DNA from: Neisseria macacae ATCC 33926
GTDB taxonomy: Bacteria; Pseudomonadota; Gammaproteobacteria; Burkholderiales; Neisseriaceae
Direction of reading: 5' to 3'
DNA: 64,000 nt
Assembly: GCF_022749495.1 (NCBI RefSeq)
Contig: NZ_CP094241.1
Span: 2,046,001 to 2,110,000, forward strand
This document shows positions 1-7,992 of the stretch, in pieces. Position numbers and translations under genes: made by a program. Position 1 is the stretch's first letter. Each line of letters opens with the position of its first letter. The notes under the pieces are model-generated. The model made no database searches. It was not told the origin of the DNA and saw only the letters and a list, made by a program, of their open reading frames with translations.

Positions 1-49
1 CTGCACCTTGTGAGTTGGAGGGGATGTCCAACTTTTGGGGTGCAGTTCA
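1..49 (-). mobile_element. Terminal end of an IS3-family insertion sequence (cut by window edge)
   Basis: These bases match the left (orfA-proximal) end of the two complete IS copies at 9460-10707 and 40079-41325, ending in the same inverted terminal repeat TGCAGTTCA. The rest of the element, if present, lies left of the window. If intact it would be oriented like the 9460-10707 copy. The following AGG could be one side of a 3-bp target duplication, but the other side is not visible. Confidence 0.8.
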
Positions 50-69
50 AGGTTTTCAGACGACCTTTT

Positions 70-226
70 TATAGTGGATTAAATTTAAATCAGGACAAGG
101 CGACGAAGCCGCAGACAGTACAGATAGTACGGAACCGATTCACTTGGTGCTTCAGCACCTTAGAGAATCGTTCTCTTTGAGCTAAGGCGAGGTAACGCCG
201 TCCTAGTTTAAAGTTAATCCACTATA
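70..226 (+). repeat. Correia repeat enclosed element (CREE) 1
   Basis: A full-length 157-bp element bounded by TATAGTGGATTAA and its inverse TTAATCCACTATA. It contains the internal block around AGAACGATTCTCT that in full-length Correia elements carries the IHF site. It starts only 21 bp after the IS end. CREE are known miniature elements of Neisseria that can supply promoters and be cut by RNase III when transcribed. Confidence 0.93.
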
Positions 227-431
227 ATCTTCCAAGGCACCAACTTGCCTTTAACAAATAAACAAGAATAAGGACGAGGGGTCGGAACAACGAACCGCAG
301 AGATAAGACAAGGCTGATTTATTTCATGCATTCTCCGCTCAGAAATCCTTTTTTAAACTTAGACGCCCCCTGACCTACCTTTAATTTATCTGTGCGTCTC
401 ATACGATATTGCGGCGCATTTGAAACAGTAC

Positions 432-467
432 AAAAAACTAAAGACCGTCCGAGAAACGGGCGGTCTT
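432..467 (-). terminator. Rho-independent terminator of the 32-aa small ORF
   Basis: An 11-bp stem (AAGACCGTCCG, 441-451, with CGGGCGGTCTT, 457-467, one G-T pair) closes a 5-base loop. On the minus strand it is followed by a T-rich tract. It lies 31 bp behind the stop of the small minus-strand ORF at 498-596, so it marks the end of a short transcript. Confidence 0.7.
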
Positions 468-497
468 AGATATTGTGAGGAATTTCAGCATTATTCC

Positions 498-596
498 TTA
501 ACGTGCTTTCGGTGTAGTCGGTGCAACTGGTTTTCCAGTGAACGAAGCACGTTTTGCGGCTTGAAAGATAGCCAATCGTCTACGATGTTGCATCAT
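498..596 (-). CDS. Small basic protein, 32 aa, unknown function
   Basis: I do not recognise this protein. It starts ATGATG (594-596, or 591-593) behind an AAGGAAA ribosome binding site and ends at TAA (498-500). It starts MMQHRRRLAIFQ, is rich in Arg, Lys, Ala and Pro, and has no acidic residues. A strong terminator follows 31 bp downstream. The ribosome site, compact ORF and terminator together suggest a real small gene or the coding part of a small RNA. There is no signal peptide or membrane segment. The neighbours on both sides are Correia elements, so context gives no function. Confidence 0.5.
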   Translation of the reverse strand: MMQHRRRLAIFQAAKRASFTGKPVAPTTPKAR

Positions 597-794
597 TATT
601 TCCTTTCTTTTTCTATTATTTGGATTATTCCCGGTTCTATAAACCGGATGCCCTATCTATACCATTTATTTTTTCAAATAAAATATAGTACAGTTATTGT
701 GAGATGCTATGGAGGACATCATAAATGCTTTATCCGTTGATGAACAGAGGATTTTTGTAAATTTATGATTTTATTCTTTAATCGGAAAATAAAA

Positions 795-827
795 ACGGAC
801 TGACCTGATTTGCCACAGCCAGTCCGT
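795..827 (-). terminator. Terminator downstream of purC
   Basis: ACGGACTG (795-802) pairs with CAGTCCGT (820-827). On the minus strand the stem is followed by TTTTTATTTTCC. It lies downstream of purC, separated from the purC stop by CREE 2, which suggests the CREE was inserted between the gene and its terminator. Confidence 0.6.
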
Positions 828-832
828 CTTTA

Positions 833-989
833 TATAGTGGATTAACTTTAAACCAGTACGGCGTTACCTCGCCTTAGCTCAAAGAGAACGATTCTCTAAG
901 GTGCTGAAGCACCAAGTGAATCGGTTCCGTACTATCTGTACTGTCTGCGGCTTCGTCGCCTTGTCCTGATTTAAATTTAATCCACTATA
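833..989 (-). repeat. Correia repeat enclosed element (CREE) 2
   Basis: A full-length 157-bp copy with TATAGTGGATTAA ends, in the opposite orientation to copy 1. It abuts the stop codon of purC (990-992) and so should be transcribed as the 3' untranslated part of the purC mRNA. Confidence 0.93.
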
Positions 990-1850
990 TTATTCCGTCA
1001 ATAAATTTAATGCTTCCCGATATTTATCAACTGTTTTCTGAATAACATCGCTAGGGACGTCCGGTGCCGGAGCTTTTTTGTTCCAACCGCTTTGCTCCAA
1101 CCAATCCCGAACAAATTGCTTGTCAAAAGACGGCGGATTAGTGCCGACTTGATATTGATCAGCCGGCCAAAAGCGGCTGGAATCGGGCGTCAGCACTTCA
1201 TCCATCAGGGTTAATGTACCGTTTTCATCCAGCCCGAATTCAAATTTGGTATCGCATATGATGATACCGCGTGATTTTGCATATTCTGCGGCTTCCGTAT
1301 AAAGCTGAATGGCTTTAGCGCGCACTTCAGCCGCCAACTCTTTACCGATAATGCGTTCGCATTCTTCAAAACTGATGTTTTCATCATGATCGCCGACGGC
1401 AGCCTTGGTGGACGGGGTAAAAATCACTTCCGGAAGCTGCTGCGCTTCTTTCATCCCTTCGGGAAGTTTGATGCCGCAGACAGAACCGTTTTTTTGGTAA
1501 TCTTTCCACCCGCTGCCCGCCAAATAACCACGCACAATCGCCTCTACTTTGACAGGAGTCAGTTTTTTGGCGACAACCGCGCGTTTCTCGATGGCTTTGG
1601 CTTCATGTTCAGGCAACACGTCATAAACCGTATCGCCGGTAAAATGATTGGGCATGATATGCGCCAGTTTTTGAAACCAGAAATTGGAAATCTGCGTCAG
1701 AATTTCTCCTTTACCCGGAATCGGATTGTCTAAAATCACGTCAAATGCAGACAGTCGGTCGGATGCGACCATCAACATGCGCTTGCTGTCGATTTCGTAT
1801 AAATCTCGCACTTTTCCAGAGTAAATCTTTTTCAAGCTGATTTCGGACAT
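990..1850 (-). CDS. purC: Phosphoribosylaminoimidazole-succinocarboxamide synthase
   Basis: SAICAR synthetase, 286 aa, a cytoplasmic enzyme of de novo purine synthesis that joins CAIR and aspartate using ATP. The N-terminus SEISLKKIYSGKVRDLYEI carries the family's GKVRDLY nucleotide-loop motif, and VEAIVRGYLAGSGWKDYQ (about residues 103-120) and DTKFEFGLDENG (about 200-211) are further signatures. The length is near that of the long eukaryote-like and beta-proteobacterial form. A GGGAG ribosome site precedes ATG at 1848-1850. It is monocistronic; the stop codon touches CREE 2 and a hairpin terminator follows the CREE. Confidence 0.96.
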   Translation of the reverse strand: MSEISLKKIYSGKVRDLYEIDSKRMLMVASDRLSAFDVILDNPIPGKGEILTQISNFWFQKLAHIMPNHFTGDTVYDVLPEHEAKAIEKRAVVAKKLTPVKVEAIVRGYLAGSGWKDYQKNGSVCGIKLPEGMKEAQQLPEVIFTPSTKAAVGDHDENISFEECERIIGKELAAEVRAKAIQLYTEAAEYAKSRGIIICDTKFEFGLDENGTLTLMDEVLTPDSSRFWPADQYQVGTNPPSFDKQFVRDWLEQSGWNKKAPAPDVPSDVIQKTVDKYREALNLLTE

Positions 1851-1939
1851 TTCAGGTTTCTCCCTTCGCTGACTCGGTTTAAACAGGATTCCGTTATTTT
1901 ATCCGAATTTGGATTTTTGGGTCAGATTGTTTACAAAAT

Positions 1940-1988
1940 AGGTCGTCTGAAAACGTTTTGCACGGATGCAGACGCTTTCAGACGACCT
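1940..1988 (-). terminator. Inverted DUS pair, terminator for the RTX gene
   Basis: AGGTCGTCTGAAAACG and its inverse CGCTTTCAGACGACCT form a long stem about 30 bp after the RTX gene stop on the minus strand. Inverted DUS pairs behind stop codons are a common form of terminator in Neisseria. Confidence 0.6.
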
Positions 1989-2017
1989 TATCAATCCTAA
2001 GTATAGCTAATCAGAGA

Positions 2018-3454
2018 TTAGATGCTAGGAACTTGGGTTTGTTGTTGGATGCTGTTTACAGCTGACAGAGAGTAGTAATCGCCATGACCGGTTACTTCGT
2101 AAGTGCTGCCATCGGCAAACTTGAAGTTTTCGATCTTATGGTTGTTACCGGAGAACCAGTCGTCAATGGTAACAGTGTCACCGCCGCCGACAGATACGGT
2201 CAGGCTGTTGCCTGTTTTGCTCAACAACACGTCGGAAGCAGAAATACCTTTGCCGAATTGCAGGGTATCGTTACCGCTCTCGTCTTGGATGGTGTCGCGA
2301 CCGTAACCTTTATCGAAGAAGTAGGTATCGTCGCCGGTACCACCGATCAGGACATCGTTGCCGATGCCGCCGTCGAGGTAGTCGTTACCGTCTTTACCAA
2401 CCAGGCAGTCATCGCCTGCCAAGCCGTACAGGTGGTTGTTGCCGGAGTTACCGTTGATGTCGTTGTTCAGAGCGTTACCGGTACCGTTGAGGTTGCCGGA
2501 ACCTTGCAAGAACAGGTGTTCAACGTTGTCGGTCAGGGTGTAGTCGATTACGCTGCGAACGGTATCGATACCGCCGCTGGCATTACCGTACTCGATAACT
2601 TGGTCGCCTTTGTGGTCAACAAAGTAAACATCGTTACCGTCACCACCACGCATGATGTCAGCGTCGGCACCACCGTTCAGGTAGTCGTTGCCTTCACCGC
2701 CTTGCAGGTAGTCTTTACCGCCTTCACCGTACAGGGAGTCACCGTTGTTACCGCCTTGCAGGGTGTCGTTACCGTCGCCGCCGTAAATTACGTCGGCACC
2801 GTCGCCACCATAAATCACGTCTTCGCCGCTTGTACCGTAAATGGTGTCTTTCTTATCGGTACCCACAGTTTTGGTTGCGCCGTTTTGATCTTTGTCGCAC
2901 TCGTCAACACGGATGATGTTACCCGGATTTTTGTCGTCATGTCCGTAGGTATTGTGTTGGTTTTGATCGTCAACGCAATCTTTGCAGTCTTTATCGTTGG
3001 GTTTAGGCTGCGGTTTTGGTTGTGGTTTAGGTTGCGGCTGCGGTTGAGGCTGCGGTTGGGGTTTAGGCTGCGGCTGAGGTTGTGGCTGCGGCTTAGGTTG
3101 GGGTTGTGGGTGGGGTTGAGGTTGTGGTTTTGGCTCAACCGGTGGGCAGTAAGGATCAACATGCTTCGGAGGAACCGGTTTTGGAGCCGGTTTAGGGTAA
3201 TAAGGTTTACCCGGGTTGCAGTTGAAATCGATAATGATGCATTTGTACGCAGGTTTCGGCGGAGGGCAGTAGGCACCATGACCGAATTTGCCGTGAGGCA
3301 TTTTGAAGCCGTGTGAAGAGCCGTAGTTATGGAAACCGCCTTTGTAACCGAAACCGCCATGGCTCGGTGGGCAGTAAGGATTGTACGGTTTGACCGGAGG
3401 GCAATATGCGTTGAAGTGGCCTTTGGATGAGTAGCCGCCATAATGATAAGTCAT
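2018..3454 (-). CDS. RTX-type calcium-binding repeat protein with YCPP and Pro-Gln repeats
   Basis: A 478-aa protein probably secreted or on the cell surface. Residues 1-90 are rich in Gly, Tyr and Pro, with four YCPP motifs. About 95-155 is a long Pro-Gln/Pro-Lys repeat, followed by a cysteine-containing linker. Two blocks of nine-residue GGxGxDxxx calcium-binding repeats follow (about 205-285 and 345-395, for example YGGDGADVIYGGDGND), and a C-terminal part resembles those of RTX proteins. There is no N-terminal signal peptide, which fits type I secretion through a C-terminal signal, but no secretion genes are nearby. The ribosome site GGGAG precedes ATG at 3452-3454. It is not FrpC: it is far shorter and lacks the self-processing module. 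Function unknown. Confidence 0.85.
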   Translation of the reverse strand: MTYHYGGYSSKGHFNAYCPPVKPYNPYCPPSHGGFGYKGGFHNYGSSHGFKMPHGKFGHGAYCPPPKPAYKCIIIDFNCNPGKPYYPKPAPKPVPPKHVDPYCPPVEPKPQPQPHPQPQPKPQPQPQPQPKPQPQPQPQPQPKPQPKPQPKPNDKDCKDCVDDQNQHNTYGHDDKNPGNIIRVDECDKDQNGATKTVGTDKKDTIYGTSGEDVIYGGDGADVIYGGDGNDTLQGGNNGDSLYGEGGKDYLQGGEGNDYLNGGADADIMRGGDGNDVYFVDHKGDQVIEYGNASGGIDTVRSVIDYTLTDNVEHLFLQGSGNLNGTGNALNNDINGNSGNNHLYGLAGDDCLVGKDGNDYLDGGIGNDVLIGGTGDDTYFFDKGYGRDTIQDESGNDTLQFGKGISASDVLLSKTGNSLTVSVGGGDTVTIDDWFSGNNHKIENFKFADGSTYEVTGHGDYYSLSAVNSIQQQTQVPSI

Positions 3455-4041
3455 AATAAATCACTCCCAGAATATAATTAAGAAGCATAGGCCTTTTGAC
3501 AAAAATACAGACCAGCCAAACTGCCTACATTGTTATTTTAGTGATATTTCGCAGAAAACTTACATTCTCGTCGCTAACGGTAAAAATTTTGGATAAATGG
3601 AAATTTATTTTTCCATGATAATGAACAATATTACATTGGAAACCAACCCTGTTATTTTCATCATGACGCAATATAATGATTATTTTAACCAAATGAAAAT
3701 ACAATACGCCATAAAAATATTATTCATATATTTCAATAGTTTTTTAAGAATTGCTAGTTTTTACTCAATCCCGCTCATTTCTCATTCAATTGAAAATCTC
3801 CCTCCCATCCTTACCCATCAAGGTTTTATTGCATTATCATTTATTTTGACATACGAATATAATTTAAACTTTTTTACACTTTAATTTTCATCTTACAAAA
3901 CAAACAGATAAATCACCGAACTATATCAATCTTGATTACCGGGCAATAATCCGTTGCAAAATGACAAAAGGGTCGTCTGAAAATACGTTTTTCAGACGAC
4001 CCTTTTGGGTACCACTCAAATCCATTGGCTGCAAAACCGTA
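3455..4041. other. AT-rich intergenic region between the RTX and lemA-type genes
   Basis: About 590 bp, much richer in A/T than its surroundings. It should hold the promoter of the RTX gene; TTGTCA on the minus strand (3498-3503) is a weak -35 candidate. A 95-codon open frame on the plus strand (3597-3884) has no ribosome site, no recognisable similarity and a composition that follows the AT bias, so I do not call it a gene. An inverted DUS pair closes the region. Confidence 0.6.
3969..4003 (-). terminator. Inverted DUS pair, terminator for the LemA-family gene
   Basis: GGGTCGTCTGAAAA and TTTTTCAGACGACCC form a near-perfect stem with AAAAG before and CTTTT after it, so it can terminate on either strand. 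It lies 39 bp beyond the stop of the LemA-family gene. Confidence 0.65.
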
Positions 4042-4629
4042 TCAAAATTGCACCCGTTGCGCATTGGAAATTTCACGTTCATTCTCAATACTGAAATTTG
4101 CCCTTACATACTGCCCGAAAAGTTTCGCGGTCATACTTTGCGGGAAACGCCTCAACGTAGCGTTATAGGTGCGGACAGCCTGAATATAGTTATTCCTTGC
4201 TTGATTAATCCGGTTTTCCGCCTCTTCAAGACGCGTAGTCAGACGCTGATAATCCAAGCTTTCCGCCAAAAGCGGATAATGGTCTGAAATCAGCGTCATT
4301 TGTGTCAAAATTCCGCTCAATTCTCCCTGAACCTCCTGAAAACGCTTCAATTTCGCCGGGTTGGCAGCCTCCTCCAAATTCAGATTCATACGGACCGCCC
4401 GACTTTGAATGTCAGACAACTTGAACAAAATATCCTCTTCAGGGCCGGCATACGTCTTAACGACATTCGATAAATCGGACACCAATGCCGAACGCTGACC
4501 GTATTGCTTCATCACTTCCACCCAAGCATGTTTGATATCCTGTGCTTGAGCATGCATCACATAATAGCTGCGTCCGACAATACCTATTACCAATACTGCC
4601 AATACTATCGGCCACCATTTTTTCCACAT
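4042..4629 (-). CDS. LemA family protein
   Basis: A 195-aa protein with one N-terminal membrane segment (about residues 5-22, WPIVLAVLVIGIVG) and a long helical domain outside the membrane. The LemA signature appears at the C-terminus: INQARNNYIQAVRTYNATLRRFP, then a final RANFSIENE. I place the start at MWKKWWP (4627-4629) because GGAG lies about 10 bases upstream; in-frame ATGs at 4638 and 4665 are alternatives. LemA proteins are widespread coiled-coil membrane proteins of uncertain function. No partner such as a TPM-domain gene is adjacent. Confidence 0.85.
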   Translation of the reverse strand: MWKKWWPIVLAVLVIGIVGRSYYVMHAQAQDIKHAWVEVMKQYGQRSALVSDLSNVVKTYAGPEEDILFKLSDIQSRAVRMNLNLEEAANPAKLKRFQEVQGELSGILTQMTLISDHYPLLAESLDYQRLTTRLEEAENRINQARNNYIQAVRTYNATLRRFPQSMTAKLFGQYVRANFSIENEREISNAQRVQF

Positions 4630-5370
4630 CAACCACATACTCCGTGAATATACGCAACATTCCATACCGTATTCATTTTTTCAGACGACCCCAATCTGTA
4701 TAAGAGGTCGTCTGAAAACCATCGGACAGTATATCTCTAAGCTTTCCCTATCCGGATAAAAATCAAACAAACAAAATTATTTTCAGATAATCGGTATCGC
4801 TGCGAAGTTTGCACTATAATATATCAGGCATTGGCAGACTCCCTACCGCATCGGATTTTTATAGTGGATTAACTTTAAACCAGTACGGCGTTGCCTCGCC
4901 TTAGCTCAAAGAGAACGATTCTCTAAGGTGCTGAAGCACCAAGTGAATCGGTTCCGTACTATCTGTACTGTCTGCGGCTTCGTCGCCTTGTCCTGATTTA
5001 AAGTTAATCCACTATATTATTCCTCTTGCAAAAATCAGCATGATTTCAGGTTTAAATCCGCTTTCCATCTCTTTCGGAAACAGGCGGGGTCGTCTGAAAA
5101 TAGAAAATGGGAAGCATCTTCTGCCTTCATTTCTACGCAGGGATGATGCAGTTGAGATGTCCCAGCATGAATTTGCAAAAGGGTTATTTCACAAAATGGT
5201 CTTATTGGCGGGTCAAACATCTGCCCAACCGTCTTCCAATCTGTTTTGTTTTGAATGTACTGTTTCAGCGTTCCCGAATAATGAATTCGGATGCTTGCCC
5301 AAATCGTTCCAATTGCCGTCCTTTTAATCCGGCAATACTTTTTTAAAACTTTCAAACGAGGAGAAACCAT
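4630..5370. other. Intergenic region between the LemA-family gene and rfbD
   Basis: About 740 bp holding a divergent DUS pair (4678-4715), CREE 3 and about 350 bp before rfbD with a single DUS near 5088. Overlapping open frames on both strands at 5035-5370 have no ribosome site or recognisable similarity. The CREE can provide an outward promoter; I see no other confident promoter. Confidence 0.5.
4860..5016 (-). repeat. Correia repeat enclosed element (CREE) 3
   Basis: A full-length 157-bp copy between the LemA-family gene and rfbD, same orientation as copy 2, with intact TATAGTGGATTAA ends. Confidence 0.93.
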
Positions 5371-6237
5371 ATGCGAACCCTGTTAACCGGTTCAAAAGGA
5401 CAATTGGCGCGTTGCTTTCGCGACCGCCTGCCTGAAAATTGGGAATTGATTGCCACCGATTCGACATCCTTGGATATTACAGATACCGAAGCCGTTCGCA
5501 ATATGGTTCAAAACTTCCAACCCGACGCCATAGTCAATGCAGCGGCCTTTACCGCAGTCGATAAAGCAGAGGCTCATGTCAGTACCGCATTTGCCGTCAA
5601 TGCCACCGCCGTCCACAACCTCGCCTCTGCCGCCCGCGCCTGCCAAGCCCGCTTTATCCATATCTCTACGGACTATGTGTTCGACGGCACAAACAAGACC
5701 CCATACAAAGAGCAAGACTATACCAACCCGCAAAGCGTGTATGGGCGCACTAAAGTCTCAGGCGAACTGCTCGCCTTGGCAGCCAATCCGGACAGCGTCA
5801 TCATCCGTACCTCATGGTTATTCAGCGAATACGGCAACAACTTTGTCAAAACCATGATCAGACTGGCCGGAGAACGGGACAATCTCTCCATTGTTCATGA
5901 CCAAACAGGCAGTCCTACTTATGCCGGCGACCTTGCCCAAGCCATCATTACTTTGCTGCAGCAACCCGTTGCCCCACGGGGTATTTATCACTACGGCGGC
6001 AATAAATCGGTAACATGGTATGAATTTGCCCAAGCCATTTTCCAAGCAGCGCAACAGCAAGACCCTGATTTTAAAATTCCACAACTGAACGCCATCACGA
6101 CCGACCAATACCCCCTACCCGCCCCGCGTCCTGCTTACAGCATTATGGACTGCCAAAAAATAGAAAACGAATGCGGCATCAAGGCATCCGATTGGCAAAA
6201 AGCGTTAAATGAAATCATCGGCAAGCTGGATAACTGA
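5371..6237 (+). CDS. rfbD: dTDP-4-dehydrorhamnose reductase
   Basis: RmlD/RfbD, 288 aa, a cytoplasmic NAD(P)H-dependent reductase making dTDP-L-rhamnose. The Rossmann motif TGSKGQLARCF is at residues 5-15. The conserved D-I-T-D and FQPDAIVNAAAFTAVDKAEA stretch, the STDYVFDG motif and the catalytic YGRTKVSGE (Tyr-x3-Lys, about 125-133) follow. A GAGGAG ribosome site precedes ATG at 5371. It stands alone: the usual rfbA, rfbB and rfbC genes are not in the window. Confidence 0.95.
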   Translation: MRTLLTGSKGQLARCFRDRLPENWELIATDSTSLDITDTEAVRNMVQNFQPDAIVNAAAFTAVDKAEAHVSTAFAVNATAVHNLASAARACQARFIHISTDYVFDGTNKTPYKEQDYTNPQSVYGRTKVSGELLALAANPDSVIIRTSWLFSEYGNNFVKTMIRLAGERDNLSIVHDQTGSPTYAGDLAQAIITLLQQPVAPRGIYHYGGNKSVTWYEFAQAIFQAAQQQDPDFKIPQLNAITTDQYPLPAPRPAYSIMDCQKIENECGIKASDWQKALNEIIGKLDN

Positions 6238-6261
6238 TCAGCACCCTCTGCCAGATAAAAC

Positions 6262-6295
6262 AAAAGACCGCAAAAACGAAGCGGTCTTTTGTTTT
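6262..6295 (+). terminator. Rho-independent terminator after rfbD
   Basis: AAAAGACCGC (6262-6271) pairs with GCGGTCTTTT (6281-6290), followed by GTTTT. It lies 25 bp after the rfbD stop. Confidence 0.85.
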
Positions 6296-6382
6296 ACTCA
6301 GGATATACTGGCAGCAGAACAGAAATGTCGTATCACCATTACCAACTCTTTCTCGTAAGGTCGTCTGAAATTTCAGACGACC

Positions 6383-6539
6383 TATAGTAGATTAAATTTA
6401 AATCAGGACAAGGCGACGAAGCCGCAGACAGTACAGATAGTACGGAACCGATTCACTTGGTGCTTCAGCACCTTAGAGAATCGTTCTCTTTGAGCTAAGG
6501 CGAGGCAACGCCGTACTGGTTTAAAGTTAATCCACTATA
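6383..6539 (+). repeat. Correia repeat enclosed element (CREE) 4
   Basis: A 157-bp copy in the same orientation as copy 1; its left end has one change (TATAGTAGATTAA). It is flanked on each side by a 39-bp direct repeat containing an inverted DUS pair (6343-6381 and 6541-6579). Confidence 0.93.
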
Positions 6540-6542
6540 TCA

Positions 6543-6580
6543 ACTCTTTCTCATAAGGTCGTCTGAAATTTCAGACGACG
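6543..6580 (-). terminator. Inverted DUS pair behind the HAD phosphatase gene
   Basis: AAGGTCGTCTGAAA with TTTCAGACGAC forms a compact stem 4 bp after the stop codon of the HAD gene on the minus strand. A second copy of the same 39-bp stretch lies at 6343-6381 beyond the CREE. Confidence 0.5.
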
Positions 6581-6583
6581 TAT

Positions 6584-7378
6584 TCAGTCGATAACACCCA
6601 ATTCCTGTAATCCCCGCAACACCCCATCCTCGTCCACACTCGGGCATACAAATTTTGCCACAGCCTTCGCCTCAGCCTCGCCATTCCCCATTGCCACTCC
6701 AAATCCGACAGTAGACAACATTTCCAAGTCGTTGAAGCTGTCGCCAAATGCCATAACATCCTTCATTTCAATCCCCAGCTTACCTACGGCATGAGCAATT
6801 CCCCTTGCCTTAGAACCTTCAGAACGAAGCATATCCATGGCACATTCATGCCACCGAACCAATTTAAATCCGTTTTGTTGAATTTCATCTTCAATGGCGC
6901 GTTCTTGATTGGAATCCGCAAAGATCAGCATTTGATACACTTTTGCCCGATGAAAATATTCTTTATCCATCAAAAAATCGGGAAAAATATGCGCCAATGC
7001 ATCTTTAACAAGCGATGAAGGGCTGGAAACCGCAATTTCATTGTTATTCACAAAGGCGTAATCAATATTTTTATTGTCCAACGACGCGCATATTTCCATC
7101 ATATTCGCAGAATCCATCGGATATTCCTGCAATACTTCCCCGTGAAACGACGTATATTGCCCATTAATGGTCACCAGCATATCGATTCCGCTTTCACGGA
7201 TCAGCTCCTGCACTTTTTTCGGAATAGCCGCAGGAGGACGACCCGTTGCAATCGCGGTCAATATCCCTTTCTCTTTCAACGCCGCCATTGCTTTATAAAC
7301 GGAAGGCCTCAGGGTATCGGTATATTTCCGATAGAGGGTGTCATCAATATCAAAGAAGATAATTTTCGGATTTTTCAT
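6584..7378 (-). CDS. Cof-type HAD-superfamily sugar-phosphate phosphatase
   Basis: A 264-aa cytoplasmic HAD hydrolase of the Cof/YidA (class IIB) type. Motif I is FFDIDDTLYRK (about residues 8-18; the nucleophile is the first Asp of DIDDT). Motif II is the T/S of AIATGRPP (about 43-50). KARGIAHAVGKLGI holds the motif III lysine, and VMAFGDSFNDLEML (about 212-225) is motif IV. The large C2B cap between motifs II and III fits the subfamily. Substrate unknown; sugar phosphates and FMN or PLP are typical. No strong ribosome site is seen before ATG at 7376-7378. Confidence 0.9.
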   Translation of the reverse strand: MKNPKIIFFDIDDTLYRKYTDTLRPSVYKAMAALKEKGILTAIATGRPPAAIPKKVQELIRESGIDMLVTINGQYTSFHGEVLQEYPMDSANMMEICASLDNKNIDYAFVNNNEIAVSSPSSLVKDALAHIFPDFLMDKEYFHRAKVYQMLIFADSNQERAIEDEIQQNGFKLVRWHECAMDMLRSEGSKARGIAHAVGKLGIEMKDVMAFGDSFNDLEMLSTVGFGVAMGNGEAEAKAVAKFVCPSVDEDGVLRGLQELGVID

Positions 7379-7458
7379 AAGCAGGCAAACAAAAGTTTCA
7401 TCATTTCAAAGTTCGGCTATTGTACCGTCAACCTAATCAAAAGAATATCTGCCTGATA

Positions 7459-7615
7459 TATAGTGGATTAACTTTAAACCAGTACGGTGTTACCTCGCCT
7501 TAGCTCAAAGAGAACGATTCTCTAAGGTGCTGAAGCACCAAGTGAATCGGTTCCGTACTATCTGTACTGTCTGCGGCTTCGTCGCCTTGTCCTGATTTAA
7601 AGTTAATCCACTATA
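7459..7615 (-). repeat. Correia repeat enclosed element (CREE) 5
   Basis: A full-length 157-bp copy between the HAD phosphatase gene and the tRNA terminator, with both TATAGTGGATTAA ends intact. It may contribute to transcription of the HAD gene, whose start lies 80 bp to the left. Confidence 0.93.
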
Positions 7616-7673
7616 TTTAAACATTCATGACCACAAGCAACCAGAGTTTTATCTTTTTCGGAGATACAAAAAA

Positions 7674-7703
7674 GACAAGCCCCTGAAAAATCAGGGGCTT
7701 GTC
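7674..7703 (-). terminator. Terminator of the tRNA-Arg/tRNA-Glu transcript
   Basis: GACAAGCCCCTGA pairs with TCAGGGGCTTGTC around a short A-rich loop; on the minus strand it is followed by TTTTTTGTATC. It lies just after tRNA-Glu. Confidence 0.85.
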
Positions 7704-7709
7704 AAAATC

Positions 7710-7784
7710 TGGCACGCCCACGGGGAATCGAACCCCGGTTACCGCCGTGAAAGGGCGATGTCCTAACCGCTAGACGATGGGCGC
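7710..7784 (-). tRNA. tRNA-Glu (TTC)
   Basis: A 75-nt cloverleaf including encoded CCA. The acceptor is GCGCCCA/TGGGCGT, the anticodon loop CTTTCAC reads TTC, and the T arm CCGGGGTTCGATTCCCCG is intact. It is co-transcribed behind tRNA-Arg. Confidence 0.95.
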
Positions 7785-7797
7785 AGAAATTTTCTAT

Positions 7798-7874
7798 TGG
7801 CGCACCCGGAGCGATTCGAACGCCCGACCCTCTGGTTCGTAGCCAGATACTCTATCCAACTGAGCTACGGGTGC
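7798..7874 (-). tRNA. tRNA-Arg (ACG)
   Basis: A 77-nt cloverleaf including CCA. The acceptor is GCACCCG/CGGGTGC, the D arm is GCTCAGTTGGATAGAGT, and the anticodon loop CTACGAA reads ACG, normally modified to inosine at the first position. Confidence 0.95.
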
Positions 7875-7892
7875 GCTGAAAGAAAGATTTGG

Positions 7893-7921
7893 ATTATATT
7901 TTCCCATATATGACTTGTCAA
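7893..7921 (-). promoter_or_regulatory. Consensus sigma-70 promoter for tRNA-Arg/tRNA-Glu
   Basis: On the minus strand TTGACA (7916-7921) is separated by exactly 17 bp from TATAAT (7893-7898), a perfect consensus placed 19 bp before tRNA-Arg. It diverges from the exonuclease promoter at 7930-7958. Confidence 0.9.
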
Positions 7922-7929
7922 GGGTTTTC

Positions 7930-7958
7930 TTGGATAAACGATGTGCAAAGTGTAGAAT
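7930..7958 (+). promoter_or_regulatory. Predicted promoter of the exonuclease gene
   Basis: TTGGAT (7930-7935), a 17-bp spacer and TAGAAT (7953-7958) lie about 35 bp before the ATG at 7993. The transcript would have a short leader. Confidence 0.6.
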
Positions 7959-7992
7959 ACTGCCCTGTTGTGTGAATTTTCAGGAATTTAGG

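Noticed and set aside
3020..3150. Repetitive stretch that could suggest a CRISPR array
   Set aside because: The repeat is coding (Pro-Gln), has no spacer structure, and no cas genes are present in the window.
2084..3316. 410-codon open frame on the plus strand opposite the RTX gene
   Set aside because: Its valine- and leucine/arginine-rich text is the antisense reading of the RTX and Pro-Gln repeats; no ribosome site or family.
3597..3884. 95-codon plus-strand ORF in AT-rich spacer
   Set aside because: No ribosome site, no recognisable protein, length expected by chance in AT-rich DNA.
4678..4715. Inverted DUS pair as a terminator upstream of the LemA-family gene
   Set aside because: The arms are in the outward order with T runs preceding and not following the stem, and it lies upstream of the gene.
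5035..5370. Overlapping ORFs on both strands before rfbD (111 and 95 codons)
   Set aside because: No similarity recognised, no ribosome site; mutually exclusive frames around a DUS and CREE end.
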